From: Ectopseudomonas chengduensis
GTDB taxonomy: Bacteria; Pseudomonadota; Gammaproteobacteria; Pseudomonadales; Pseudomonadaceae
Length of the DNA: 64,000 bases
Assembly (NCBI RefSeq): GCF_015712065.1
Contig: NZ_JACFYZ010000018.1
Span: forward strand, 1 to 64,000
Direction: 5' to 3'
Positions 20,825-29,658 of this stretch are shown piece by piece. Below the pieces are notes generated by a model. The model saw nothing but the letters and a program-made list of their open reading frames with translations, made no database searches and was not told the DNA's origin. Numbering within the stretch: the first letter of the stretch is position 1; each line of letters starts with the position of its first letter. Position numbers and translations under genes: made by a program.

Positions 20825-21994
20825 TTGGCGGGCTGGCGAGAGCGGATTTACAACGGCTATGTGGGCTACTGGGCGCCTCTTGCGCTTCTGGCGTTTCTGA
20901 CCGGAATGTTCTGGATCGGTGATCGCTCGCTCTACCACAAGCTTTATTACGCCACGTTGGCATTGCCGACGCTGTTGGTCGCGCTAGTATCGCCAGTGCG
21001 TTTTCTGCATCAGTTGCGTCAGCCCTATCTGGTTCTTTTCTTGGTTTTTTCGTTGTATGTGATGCTTTCGTTGTCTTGGTCTCCCGAGCAGAATTACTCC
21101 AAGCTCAAGCAGCCGCTCTATGTGCTGATGTTGTTGCTAGCTGTGGGGGCGATGGCGGAACACGATATGCGCCGGCTGGTGCAGTGCGTCGCACTGGCTG
21201 CCGTTTTTGCAAGCCTCTTTGCTCTGATCACCATGCTCATGTATGGCATGGATGAGAACAGGCCTGAGCGCCTGGAGGGCATGGGGGCACTATACAATCC
21301 TTTGCTGACCACGCACGTGTATGGTTTTTTCACGGTGATGGTGATGGGGGCGTTGGTTACCAGTCGGCGGTACTTCGCTGTAAAGCTGTCGATGTTCGTT
21401 GTGTTGCTTTGCTTGCTGTTCCTGACCGGGTCGCGTACACCGTTGCTGGCATTGCTGGTCTGTGTGGGTTGGCTGGTGCTTCTGCTGGGAGATCGTCGTG
21501 TAATTGTCTTGGCGGCGGTGGTATCGCTGGCGATCATGTTGGGTTTCTGGGGGGTGGATTACAACCCCCTGGAGCGGGGCTTGTCGTATCGTCCGTTCAT
21601 ATGGCAGGACGCTTGGCGTCAGACCTTGCCTGTGTTGTGGCTGGGTCATGGCTATGACGCCTCCATTGATATTTACCTGCCGGACCTTGATTACTTGCTG
21701 GCGGATACTCACAACCTGACGCTGGGGGTCATCTACCAGACTGGTCTGGTAGGAGGAGTGATGTGGCTGAGCCTCTATGTCTACGGCTTCTCCCAGGCTT
21801 GGCGTTACAGGTCGTCGGGCTTGGTGATCATCAGCTCGGTGTTACTTGTATATGGCTTCATGGCCGGTATGACCGAAGGTAGTGCCTTTATGTCGAGGCC
21901 CAAGGAGCATTGGTTCATTATTTGGATACCTATTGCCCTGCATTTTGCTGTCTTGCGCAAAGTTGGCACGGGTATGAAGGGGACGTCTGCTTGA
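20825..21994 (+). CDS. waaL: O-antigen ligase
   Basis: Joins undecaprenyl-linked O antigen to the lipid A-core in the periplasm. 389 residues, very hydrophobic, with about ten or more membrane segments and the long loop before DYLLADTHNLTLGVIYQTG, whose His is the conserved ligase residue (about residue 299). FLTGSRTPLLALLV in the middle is the Wzy_C-type signature. The start is TTG 20825, with GGGGGAAG six to ten bases upstream. It is the last plus-strand gene before two convergent kinase genes; no clear terminator lies between. Confidence 0.85.
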   Translation: MAGWRERIYNGYVGYWAPLALLAFLTGMFWIGDRSLYHKLYYATLALPTLLVALVSPVRFLHQLRQPYLVLFLVFSLYVMLSLSWSPEQNYSKLKQPLYVLMLLLAVGAMAEHDMRRLVQCVALAAVFASLFALITMLMYGMDENRPERLEGMGALYNPLLTTHVYGFFTVMVMGALVTSRRYFAVKLSMFVVLLCLLFLTGSRTPLLALLVCVGWLVLLLGDRRVIVLAAVVSLAIMLGFWGVDYNPLERGLSYRPFIWQDAWRQTLPVLWLGHGYDASIDIYLPDLDYLLADTHNLTLGVIYQTGLVGGVMWLSLYVYGFSQAWRYRSSGLVIISSVLLVYGFMAGMTEGSAFMSRPKEHWFIIWIPIALHFAVLRKVGTGMKGTSA

Positions 21995-22036
21995 TAGCAG
22001 CCCCATCATAGGCCTTTCACGATTTGGTGACGTTGT

Positions 22037-22642
22037 TTAGGGCTGGCTTACGCGGTTTGCAAGGGTGTCGAAGGGGAAGTCGGCTAGCCCGTTATGCTTG
22101 AGGTAGCGCTCGAAGTGGGCAAGATTACGGCGGATCTTGTCCTTGGACAGTGGGCCTGCAAGAAACTGTAGGTCGGCGATATCGATCAGGCCCAGTTGCC
22201 CTTCGGGTGTGCGAACGATGTTGCCTAGGTGTAGCGAGCGAAAGTAGATACCCTTGCGATGCAGATCTTTGAACAGCTCGATTAGCTGTTCAAACAGGGA
22301 GGCTGAAAGTTCTCCATGCTGAGTGAACAGATCCCTCAGTGTTTCCCCCGGCAGTGCTTTGTAGTGGATCGCAGTCCAGCCTGCTGTTGCCAGCTTGAAC
22401 AACTGTAGAGGTTGCACCGTGGGTATACCTAGCTCTTCTAATCGTGATGCATTTTCCCAGAAGCGTTGCGAGTAGGGGCGCAGTAGGGCGGATGACAGTA
22501 AGCGCTTGCGTCTGAAGATCTTCAAATATTCGCCATTTTCAAAACGATAGACCTTCGGGCCGTGGCTATCTTCTTCAATGCTCTCTGCGCCCTGAATTAG
22601 CTTCTGGAATGCCTCTTGCGTTAGTGGCTGAGCGGTGGTCAT
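22037..22642 (-). CDS. LPS-locus pseudokinase-like protein
   Basis: 201 residues with a small kinase-like fold: possible Lys41 in YLKIFRR and metal-site Asp154 in GLIDIADL. The catalytic loop reads GIYFRSLHLGNIV, so Ser136 occupies the place of the catalytic Asp and Phe134 that of the His, while Asn141 is kept. Aligning it with the next gene (GIYHLDLWAGNVM) makes the replacement plain. It may be PA4998-like. It lies convergent to waaL. A non-catalytic role, for example holding a partner kinase or a core sugar, is inference. Confidence 0.7.
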   Translation of the reverse strand: MTTAQPLTQEAFQKLIQGAESIEEDSHGPKVYRFENGEYLKIFRRKRLLSSALLRPYSQRFWENASRLEELGIPTVQPLQLFKLATAGWTAIHYKALPGETLRDLFTQHGELSASLFEQLIELFKDLHRKGIYFRSLHLGNIVRTPEGQLGLIDIADLQFLAGPLSKDKIRRNLAHFERYLKHNGLADFPFDTLANRVSQP

Positions 22643-22825
22643 ATCAATCGTTTTCTAATGCTGGATGTTTACGCCTGCCAAGTTTTCGTCACTCGTGCTG
22701 TCTTGAGTGTTCGCGTATGGCAGGCATGAAAATTTAGCCTGCTAGGGTACGTAAAATTGTTCGCTTAGGCCACTGATCGTGCCTTGTCTTTTGTCGGTCC
22801 TCAGAGCCCGAAAGCCGGCCTTGGC

Positions 22826-23695
22826 TCAGTGTGCTGGTTTGAGTCTCTCTAGCTGCCCGGTTTTGGGGATGAGGTGGCGTTCCTTGCGATCTGCGCCGTG
22901 GTGCTTGAAGTGATCATAGAAGAGTCGAAAACGAGATTGTTCAATGCCTTTAAGTCTGGCAAGTTGCGTGCTTACAAGCTGATCATAGAGCGACTCGCTT
23001 ATGAAGTCGTGTAGCTGATGCTGGTACAAGAAAGCAAACTGAAAGCCCAGCGTTTCACTGGAGTGAGGGTTGTCACCAATGTAGCAATTTTCCAGGTCAA
23101 TCACCTTCAGGTCTTCAAGATTGCCCTCGTGAATCATGACGTTCCCCGCCCAAAGATCTAGGTGGTAGATACCTGACTGATTGAGTTGTGTGATCAGTTC
23201 CAGGCAGGCTTCTGAGAATGAATTGGCCTGCGATGGGTTTTGCTGCAGCCAGTCGAAGCCATCAAGCCAGTCGGCTAGGTTTTCATAATTCAAAAACACC
23301 TCGGTAACCAAACCGCTACGCTGGCGAACCAGGCCGTAGCCAAGCAATTTGGGAACCAGCGTAGTTCGCTTCTGCGCTTCTGCGTGATTGTTTAGCTCTT
23401 CAAGAACCCAATCATATAGGCCTGATCGGCGCCTGATCCCTAGCGTTGTTCTGATTCGCGCAGGAATGCTGTCTATTGTGGATGCCTTGATGAAAAGCGC
23501 GCTTGCTGTTTCTCGGGTGAGGGGGCGTGCAAGCCGCTTTTCTCCCGTTTTACGGCGCTTTGAGAGCAATTCCCTGATCTGCGGCCAGAGGCTTTTCAAT
23601 GACTTTCCAGTCTCTGTATCTGTCGCGTAAAGAGTTGCGTTCTGGAGCTGCTGGGCGTGATGCTTGCTTTTGCTCATCCATCCGTGAGAGATCAC
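22826..23695 (-). CDS. Putative LPS-locus kinase
   Basis: 289 residues. The catalytic loop IYHLDLWAGNVMI (His178, Asp180, Asn185) and the following KVIDLENC (Asp200) show a complete kinase active site of the lipopolysaccharide-kinase type. The N-terminus is basic. I chose GTG 23695 because AAGGA sits eight bases before it; ATG 23677 is the alternative and shortens it by six residues. It is probably transcribed ahead of the 22037-22642 gene, 183 bases downstream, and is divergent from msbA across a region with an inverted repeat. Substrate unknown. Confidence 0.68.
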   Translation of the reverse strand: MISHGWMSKSKHHAQQLQNATLYATDTETGKSLKSLWPQIRELLSKRRKTGEKRLARPLTRETASALFIKASTIDSIPARIRTTLGIRRRSGLYDWVLEELNNHAEAQKRTTLVPKLLGYGLVRQRSGLVTEVFLNYENLADWLDGFDWLQQNPSQANSFSEACLELITQLNQSGIYHLDLWAGNVMIHEGNLEDLKVIDLENCYIGDNPHSSETLGFQFAFLYQHQLHDFISESLYDQLVSTQLARLKGIEQSRFRLFYDHFKHHGADRKERHLIPKTGQLERLKPAH

Positions 23696-23754
23696 TACTG
23701 GGGTCCTTGTCTACTGAGGTGCGAGCGGCTTCGCTGTCTTGGGGCATAACAGAT

Positions 23755-23815
23755 CATCGTAGTGGCATTTTGATGTGGCGTCTACGAGTTGGTGCCTCTG
23801 AATGCCACTATGATG
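23755..23815. promoter_or_regulatory. Inverted repeat between the kinase gene and msbA
   Basis: CATCGTAGTGGCATT (23755-23769) and AATGCCACTATGATG (23801-23815) are inverted copies with one mismatch in 15, separated by 31 bases. They lie in the 205-base divergent region between the minus-strand kinase and msbA. A TACAAT (-10 like) follows at 23860-23865 but has no clear -35. Either paired operator sites or the stem of a leader RNA. Confidence 0.5.
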
Positions 23816-23900
23816 GCAAAACTTCTGATGCGCCTGGGCGCTTAAATAGGCAGTGCTGGTACAATCGCCTCTTGCTAATCCTGCCTGTGAGACGAGCTGA

Positions 23901-25730
23901 ATGGCCAATCCTACCCAACAATCGAGCCTGAAAGTCTATCTGCGATTGTTGCGCTACGTAGTTCCCTACTGGGGACTGTTCACCATCAGTCTCGTCGGGT
24001 TTCTAATTTTCGCTTCTACCCAGCCGATGCTGGGGTACATGCTCAAGTTCTTTGTCGACGGGCTGAGCAATCCCGACGCCGGTCTGTTTGCTGGAGTGCC
24101 TTGGGTGCTTGAGCATGCGCCCTGGCTTGCTGAGCTAAAGCTGTTGCAGGCAGTGCCCTTACTGATCGTTCTGATCGCGCTATGGCAGGGTATCGGCTCG
24201 TTTCTTGGGAATTACTATCTTGCCAAGGTCTCCATGGGGTTGGTACAGGATCTGCGTATTGCTTTGTTCAACAATCTGCTGACCTTACCCAACCGATATT
24301 TTGACAGTCACAACTCCGGTCACCTGATTTCCCGCATCACCTACAACGTGACCATGGTAACCGGTGCTGCTACCGATGCGATCAAGGTCGTGGTGCGTGA
24401 AGGGATGACCGTAGTGTTCCTTTTTGCCACGCTACTGTGGATGAACTGGAAGCTCACCTTGGTGATGGTGGCTATCCTGCCTGTCATCGGTCTGATGGTG
24501 ACGAGCACCAGTAAGAAATTTCGCAAGCAGAGCAAGAAGATCCAGACCAGCATGGGTGATGTCACCCACGTCACCTCCGAGAGCATCCAGGGCTACCGCG
24601 TGGTGCGCAGTTTTGGTGGTGAGGATTACGAGAAACAGCGCTTTCTCGGTGCCAGCGAGGAGAACAAGCTCAAGCAGCTGAAGATGGTCAAGACTAACGC
24701 GGTCTATACGCCTTCGCTGCAGTTGGTGATCTACAGTGCCATGGCTGTGCTGATGTTTCTTGTCCTGTGGCTGCGTGGTGATGCCTCGGCGGGTGATCTG
24801 GTGGCCTATATCACTCTGGCGGGTCTATTGCCCAAGCCGATTCGTCAACTGTCCGAGGTCAGCTCGACCATCCAGAAAGGTGTGGCAGGTGCCGAGAGCA
24901 TCTTCGAGCAGCTCGACGAGGAGCCGGAGGTCGACCGCGGCACTCAGGAGCGCGAGCGCGTCAGCGGCCGACTGGAAGTAAAGGAGCTAAGTTTCAGCTA
25001 CCCCGGCTCGGAAAAGCCCGTTCTGAACAATATTTCCTTCGTCGCCGAACCGGGGCAGATGGTGGCGCTGGTCGGGCGTTCCGGTAGCGGCAAGTCGACC
25101 CTGGCCAGTCTGATTCCGCGTTTCTATCACCACGAGCAGGGCAGCATCCTGCTCGATGGGGTGGATGTGGAGGATTACACCCTGCGCAACCTGCGCCGGC
25201 ACATTGCCCTTGTCACCCAGCACGTCACCCTGTTCAACGATACGGTGCGCAACAACATTGCTTATGGCGATCTGGCCGGCGCACCGCTCGAAGCCGTTCA
25301 GCAGGCGGCGGGCGATGCCTATGCCGCCGAGTTCATCGAGAAGATGCCGCAAGGCTATGACACCCTGGTCGGCGAGAACGGCGTGCTGCTGTCCGGCGGT
25401 CAGCGCCAGCGCCTGGCTATCGCCCGCGCGCTGCTCAAGGATGCGCCTGTGCTGATTCTCGACGAGGCCACCTCAGCACTGGATACCGAATCCGAGCGAC
25501 ATATCCAGGCCGCCCTGGACCAGGTGATGCAGGGGCGCACCACGCTGGTGATCGCTCACCGCCTGAGCACCATCGAGAGGGCCGACCTGATTCTGGTGAT
25601 GGATCAGGGGCAGATCGTCGAGCGCGGCAGTCATGCCGAGTTGTTGGAGCGTAACGGATACTACGCTCGCTTGCATTCCACGCAATTTGAAGATGCTGGC
25701 ACTGATAATTCAATCGAGCAGGATACTTGA
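23901..25730 (+). CDS. msbA: Lipid A-core ABC flippase
   Basis: 609 residues, inner-membrane half transporter that flips lipid A-core to the periplasmic face. Membrane domain with six segments in the first about 330 residues, then the ABC domain: Walker A GRSGSGKST (about 392), signature LSGGQRQRLAIARALL (about 497-512) and Walker B VLILDEATSALD (about 516-527). ATG at 23901. Its TGA overlaps the ATG of the mig-14-like gene by one base (TGATG). Its place between waaL and hldE agrees with the PAO1 order. Confidence 0.95.
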   Translation: MANPTQQSSLKVYLRLLRYVVPYWGLFTISLVGFLIFASTQPMLGYMLKFFVDGLSNPDAGLFAGVPWVLEHAPWLAELKLLQAVPLLIVLIALWQGIGSFLGNYYLAKVSMGLVQDLRIALFNNLLTLPNRYFDSHNSGHLISRITYNVTMVTGAATDAIKVVVREGMTVVFLFATLLWMNWKLTLVMVAILPVIGLMVTSTSKKFRKQSKKIQTSMGDVTHVTSESIQGYRVVRSFGGEDYEKQRFLGASEENKLKQLKMVKTNAVYTPSLQLVIYSAMAVLMFLVLWLRGDASAGDLVAYITLAGLLPKPIRQLSEVSSTIQKGVAGAESIFEQLDEEPEVDRGTQERERVSGRLEVKELSFSYPGSEKPVLNNISFVAEPGQMVALVGRSGSGKSTLASLIPRFYHHEQGSILLDGVDVEDYTLRNLRRHIALVTQHVTLFNDTVRNNIAYGDLAGAPLEAVQQAAGDAYAAEFIEKMPQGYDTLVGENGVLLSGGQRQRLAIARALLKDAPVLILDEATSALDTESERHIQAALDQVMQGRTTLVIAHRLSTIERADLILVMDQGQIVERGSHAELLERNGYYARLHSTQFEDAGTDNSIEQDT

Positions 25731-26626
25731 TGCTTGGCTATCTGCGTTTCTGGAGGGAGCGTGGCTGGGAAGTGATCGAGGCAGCGGACTATGCTTTAGC
25801 CTGGGCTCGATTCGGGGGGAGCGTCATTACCCACCCGCTAGTGGTCGAGCGGCTTTCTAGCCTTGCCGGTATACCCGTGCGTTACCTCGGATATTTTGTT
25901 GGGGGCGAAATTCAAGCTGCCATTCCTACATGGGGGCGCTACCTCGCACTTTCGCGCAAGGTTCTGAAGAGCAAAGGGCAGCGTGAACTCTTTGACCTTG
26001 GCAATGCTGAAATCATTCTCCCTGCCGCTGTGGACGCACGAGCACCGTTGCGGCATGAGGTGAGCTACATCTCCGAACTTAATCGGGTGGTTTTTCCAGG
26101 GCTTCGTCTGCAGAAAGAGCAGTTGGCGATGGCTCGAGCCCCTGAGGAGCTTTCGAAGAAGTTTCGCTATAACCAGAGGCGTGAGCTACGCCTATTCGAG
26201 GAGGCCGGCGGTACGGTACGCTCTGTGGGCGAGTTCGCTCCAGATGACTTCGCTGCTATCTATACCGAACTGTTCGAGCGACGCTGGGGCTTTCCCGTGC
26301 CGGGAAAAGGCCATCTGAGTGAAGTATTTACGTTGTTGCGCGAACTGCTTCAAGGCTCCCTGCTGATGTTGGATGGTGTTCCTACTGCTGTTCAGGTGTT
26401 GTACAGGGTTGAGTCGCCAAACTGGCTCAGTTACGAGTACATCAATGGCGGAGTCGACCCTCGTGCTCAACACCTCAGTCCGGGCAGTGTCCTGAGTTTC
26501 ATCAATACTCAAGCTGCATGGTCTGACGCTCGACAACAAGGAAAGGCATTGCGCTACTCTTTCGGCAGAGCCGATCGAGAGTACAAGGATCGTTGGTGCA
26601 GCAGGGTTGCCGCGTTTCGGACATAA
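25730..26626 (+). CDS. Mig-14-like protein (GNAT-fold family linked to antimicrobial peptide resistance)
   Basis: 298 residues. The middle and C-terminal part has the FemAB/GNAT-like look of Mig-14 proteins: ARAPEELSKKFRYNQRRELR, then LFERRWGFPVPGKGHL and the end motif LRYSFGRADREYKDRWC. Mig-14 homologues are membrane-associated and help bacteria survive cationic peptides; PA5003 is the PAO1 member as I remember it. ATG at 25730 overlaps the msbA stop by one base; a TTG at 25727 is a less likely start. In PAO1 the homologue sits between wapH and ssg; here it is between msbA and hldE. Confidence 0.75.
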   Translation: MLGYLRFWRERGWEVIEAADYALAWARFGGSVITHPLVVERLSSLAGIPVRYLGYFVGGEIQAAIPTWGRYLALSRKVLKSKGQRELFDLGNAEIILPAAVDARAPLRHEVSYISELNRVVFPGLRLQKEQLAMARAPEELSKKFRYNQRRELRLFEEAGGTVRSVGEFAPDDFAAIYTELFERRWGFPVPGKGHLSEVFTLLRELLQGSLLMLDGVPTAVQVLYRVESPNWLSYEYINGGVDPRAQHLSPGSVLSFINTQAAWSDARQQGKALRYSFGRADREYKDRWCSRVAAFRT

Positions 26627-26630
26627 AAAA

Positions 26631-28067
26631 ATGGAAACACGTAAGCAAGGACTGTTGCGCCGTCATCGGCGCAACAAGCGCATTACTATGGCTGTTGCGT
26701 TACCGATTATGGTGGCGCTGGACTGGTTTGCTGGCTGGAGTAGTCTGCCAGTACTTCTACTCTTGGCTTGGATTGCTCACGAGGCATGGTTCTCTGACCA
26801 TCTCTTTTACTCGCCGCGAGACGACTATCAGTATTCATTTCCTGCTTCGAGCCAAGTCGCTAGCGGGACATTGAGCAAGGGGCAGATAGCTCTGGATACA
26901 GTCGATCTTACGAATGCGATGGACACGCTCATTCTTGAAGTGTCCATCAATAGTTCCTGGCTGGGACGCTGGTTAGACCCCCATATTCTGGTCTGTGCTG
27001 AGTCAATACTTGACAGGCAGGATTTCGAGCCGGGCGCGCGTGGTCGGCGTTACCTCAATATTTCTGGTCTGTTGCCCGAGCTACAAAGCGGAAAACTGCG
27101 ATTGCGTACGCGGTTCTGCCGGCTCTCGCCTGACGTACGGTTATACGCATTTTCAAACCCCGATTATGCAATGCGACGCGTGATGGTCATTGCGCCACAC
27201 GCGGACGATGCCGAGCTCGCTGCCTTTGGTCTCTATAGTCGAAGCGATGAGGCCTGCATTGTGACGCTCACTCAAGGTGAAATCGAGGCTCATAACTATG
27301 CACGCATGGGCCTCGACAGGGCCGCGGCGGCCCGTCTCAAGGGGCGCCTGCGTAGCTGGAGTAGCCTGGCTGTTCCGCTGTGGGGGGGTGTGCCCGCAAG
27401 CAGGTGTGTGCAGTTGGGGTACTACTGTCTTCAACTGACGCCCATGGCCTCGGCTCCAGAGCAGGCTTTCCCGTCTCTGGAGTCGGGTGAGTCGGATATA
27501 CGCAGTGTGCGCCGTTTCAATCCTATTACTTTGCCTGGCGATCTCGATGGAGTGCCATCGTGGCGGAACCTTGTTGGTGATCTGGCTACTCTGCTTGTTG
27601 CTTTTCGTCCTGAGGTAGTGGTTCTACCTCATCCGGAACTTGATCCTCACCCTGATCATATACAGGCCAGCAAGCTTCTCGACGAGGCAGTTGCCCTGAG
27701 TGAATGGAGCCCTGAGGTGCGTCTGCTCTATGCCAATCACCTATATGATAATGATCGTTGGCCCATGGGGCCTGTTGGCAATGGCATATCGTTGCCCCCT
27801 TGCCATACAGGCCTATCGATCGATGGACTGTGGAGCCCGCTTCTGAAAGATTCTGTGCGGATGGACAAGGCGCAGGCGTTGGCCATGCAGCATGATTTGC
27901 AGACGCCATTGCCTCTCAAAAAACGCCTTCGTCGCTTAATTCAGTGGGTACTGGCTGGGCGGCGTTGGCCCGAAGTCGGCCAGGATGATTTCTTCCGCAA
28001 GGCAGTACGTCGTCATGAGCTGTTCTGGGTGCGCGCGTTACCCGATAGGGATGCTCGGGTTGACTGA
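26631..28067 (+). CDS. dnpA: PIG-L family de-N-acetylase, DnpA-like
   Basis: 478 residues. An N-terminal membrane helix (about residues 20-50, MAVALPIMVALDWF onward) is followed by a PIG-L deacetylase domain with the metal-binding motif VIAPHADDAELAAFG (about 184-198) and the later HPELDPHPDHIQ. In PAO1 PA5002 (dnpA) is a LPS-locus deacetylase tied to fluoroquinolone persistence. I use ATG 26631, four bases after the mig-14 stop and with GGA twelve bases upstream; a TTG at 26607 inside the previous gene is in frame. The pair mig-14-dnpA appears to have moved together. Confidence 0.8.
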   Translation: METRKQGLLRRHRRNKRITMAVALPIMVALDWFAGWSSLPVLLLLAWIAHEAWFSDHLFYSPRDDYQYSFPASSQVASGTLSKGQIALDTVDLTNAMDTLILEVSINSSWLGRWLDPHILVCAESILDRQDFEPGARGRRYLNISGLLPELQSGKLRLRTRFCRLSPDVRLYAFSNPDYAMRRVMVIAPHADDAELAAFGLYSRSDEACIVTLTQGEIEAHNYARMGLDRAAAARLKGRLRSWSSLAVPLWGGVPASRCVQLGYYCLQLTPMASAPEQAFPSLESGESDIRSVRRFNPITLPGDLDGVPSWRNLVGDLATLLVAFRPEVVVLPHPELDPHPDHIQASKLLDEAVALSEWSPEVRLLYANHLYDNDRWPMGPVGNGISLPPCHTGLSIDGLWSPLLKDSVRMDKAQALAMQHDLQTPLPLKKRLRRLIQWVLAGRRWPEVGQDDFFRKAVRRHELFWVRALPDRDARVD

Positions 28068-28111
28068 GTGGCCATGTTATTATCCTCTCCATTTTTTGCT
28101 CTGGAGCTCCC

Positions 28112-29533
28112 ATGAAGCTGACCATGCCCCGCTATGACCAAGCCGCCGTTCTGGTGGTGGGCGACGTGATGCTTGATCGCTATTGGCATGGCGGCACCTC
28201 GCGGATTTCTCCGGAGGCGCCGGTTCCGGTGGTGCGTGTCGACCAGATCGAGGATCGTCCCGGTGGTGCTGCCAACGTGGCCCTGAATATCGCCGCACTC
28301 GGTGCGCGGGCCTTGCTGGTTGGCGTGACCGGTAATGATGAGGCCGCCGAAAGCCTCAGCGACAGCCTGAATGGCGCCGGCGTGGAAACTCATTTCCAGC
28401 GCCTCGACGACCAGCCGACCATCGTCAAGTTGCGGGTGATGAGCCGTCACCAGCAACTGCTGCGTATGGACTTCGAGGAACCGTTCAACACCGACACCGT
28501 CGCCCTGGCGCGTGAGGTCGATACGTTGCTCGATGGGATCAAGGTGCTTGTGCTATCGGACTATGGCAAGGGTGCGCTGCAGAATCATCAGGTGCTGATC
28601 CAGGCCGCGCGCAACAAGGGCATTGCGGTGCTGGCCGATCCCAAGGGCAAGGACTTTTCCATCTACCGTGGCGCCAGCCTGATCACCCCCAATCTGCACG
28701 AGTTCGAGCTTATCGTTGGCGGTTGCGCCGATGAAGCCGAGCTGGTCAGCAAGGGTGCCACGCTGATGCGCGAACTGGAGCTGGGGGCCCTGCTGGTGAC
28801 CCGTGGCGAGCACGGCATGACCCTGCTGCGCCCGGATCACGCCCCGCTGCACCTGCCAGCCCGTGCTCGCGAGGTGTTCGACGTCACCGGCGCAGGCGAT
28901 ACGGTGATTTCTACCCTTGCAGCTTCCATTGCTGCGGGCGAAGAGTTGCCGCTGGCGGTGGCCCTGGCCAACCTGGCTGCCGGCATCGTTGTCGGTAAGC
29001 TGGGCACTGCCGCCATCAGCGCACCCGAGCTGCGTCGCGCGGTACAGCGTGAAGAAGGTTCCGAGCGGGGCGTACTGAGCCTGGATCAGTTGCTGATCGC
29101 CATCGACGACGCCCGCGCCCATGGCGAGAAGATCGTTTTCACCAACGGCTGCTTCGACATCCTTCACGCCGGCCACGTGACCTATCTGGAGCAAGCGCGC
29201 GCGCAGGGGGATCGTCTGATCGTGGCGATCAACGATGACGCCTCGGTCAGCCGCCTGAAAGGTCCGGGGCGTCCGATCAATGCCGTCGACCGGCGCATGG
29301 CAGTGCTCGCCGGCCTGGGGGCGGTGGATTGGGTGGTGAGCTTCGGTGAAGACACGCCCGAGCGCCTGCTCAAGCAGGTGCAGCCGGATGTGCTGGTCAA
29401 GGGCGGCGACTACGGTATCGATCAGGTGGTAGGTGCCGATATCGTCCAGGCCTATGGCGGCGAAGTGCGTGTGCTCGGTTTGGTGGAAAACAGCTCCACC
29501 ACCGCTATCGTCGAGAAGATTCGCAGCAAATGA
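28112..29533 (+). CDS. hldE: Bifunctional heptose-7-phosphate kinase / heptose-1-phosphate adenylyltransferase
   Basis: Makes ADP-heptose for waaC and waaF. 473 residues: ribokinase-type kinase domain (about 1-318, with RPGGAANVALNIAALGA near residue 49 and VTGAGDTVIS near 262) fused to a cytidylyltransferase-like domain (FTNGCFDILHAGHVTYLEQA, about 345-364). ATG at 28112 with GGAG upstream. It closes the LPS run and is followed by a strong hairpin. Confidence 0.96.
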   Translation: MKLTMPRYDQAAVLVVGDVMLDRYWHGGTSRISPEAPVPVVRVDQIEDRPGGAANVALNIAALGARALLVGVTGNDEAAESLSDSLNGAGVETHFQRLDDQPTIVKLRVMSRHQQLLRMDFEEPFNTDTVALAREVDTLLDGIKVLVLSDYGKGALQNHQVLIQAARNKGIAVLADPKGKDFSIYRGASLITPNLHEFELIVGGCADEAELVSKGATLMRELELGALLVTRGEHGMTLLRPDHAPLHLPARAREVFDVTGAGDTVISTLAASIAAGEELPLAVALANLAAGIVVGKLGTAAISAPELRRAVQREEGSERGVLSLDQLLIAIDDARAHGEKIVFTNGCFDILHAGHVTYLEQARAQGDRLIVAINDDASVSRLKGPGRPINAVDRRMAVLAGLGAVDWVVSFGEDTPERLLKQVQPDVLVKGGDYGIDQVVGADIVQAYGGEVRVLGLVENSSTTAIVEKIRSK

Positions 29534-29536
29534 CGG

Positions 29537-29570
29537 CTGGCTGAGCAAGGCGCAGGTCTTGCTCAGCCAG
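29537..29570 (+). terminator. Hairpin after hldE
   Basis: CTGGCTGAGCAAG (29537-29549) pairs perfectly with CTTGCTCAGCCAG (29558-29570) around an eight-base loop, four bases after the hldE stop. The T-run after it is weak (TACGTTT), so it is a terminator or an RNA-stabilising stem at the end of the LPS transcript. Confidence 0.7.
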
Positions 29571-29658
29571 TACGTTTCCCTGGCGATGGCTTGACCCGAT
29601 TGCCGCCGCGCCGCGTCTTGAGGGTCATAGGCGTGCGTCAGTCGGCAGCGCATCATCG

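Noticed and set aside
29571..29658. TTGACC at 29591 as a -35 for the acyl-CoA dehydrogenase promoter.
   Set aside because: No -10 at 16-18 bases; the rest is GC-rich.
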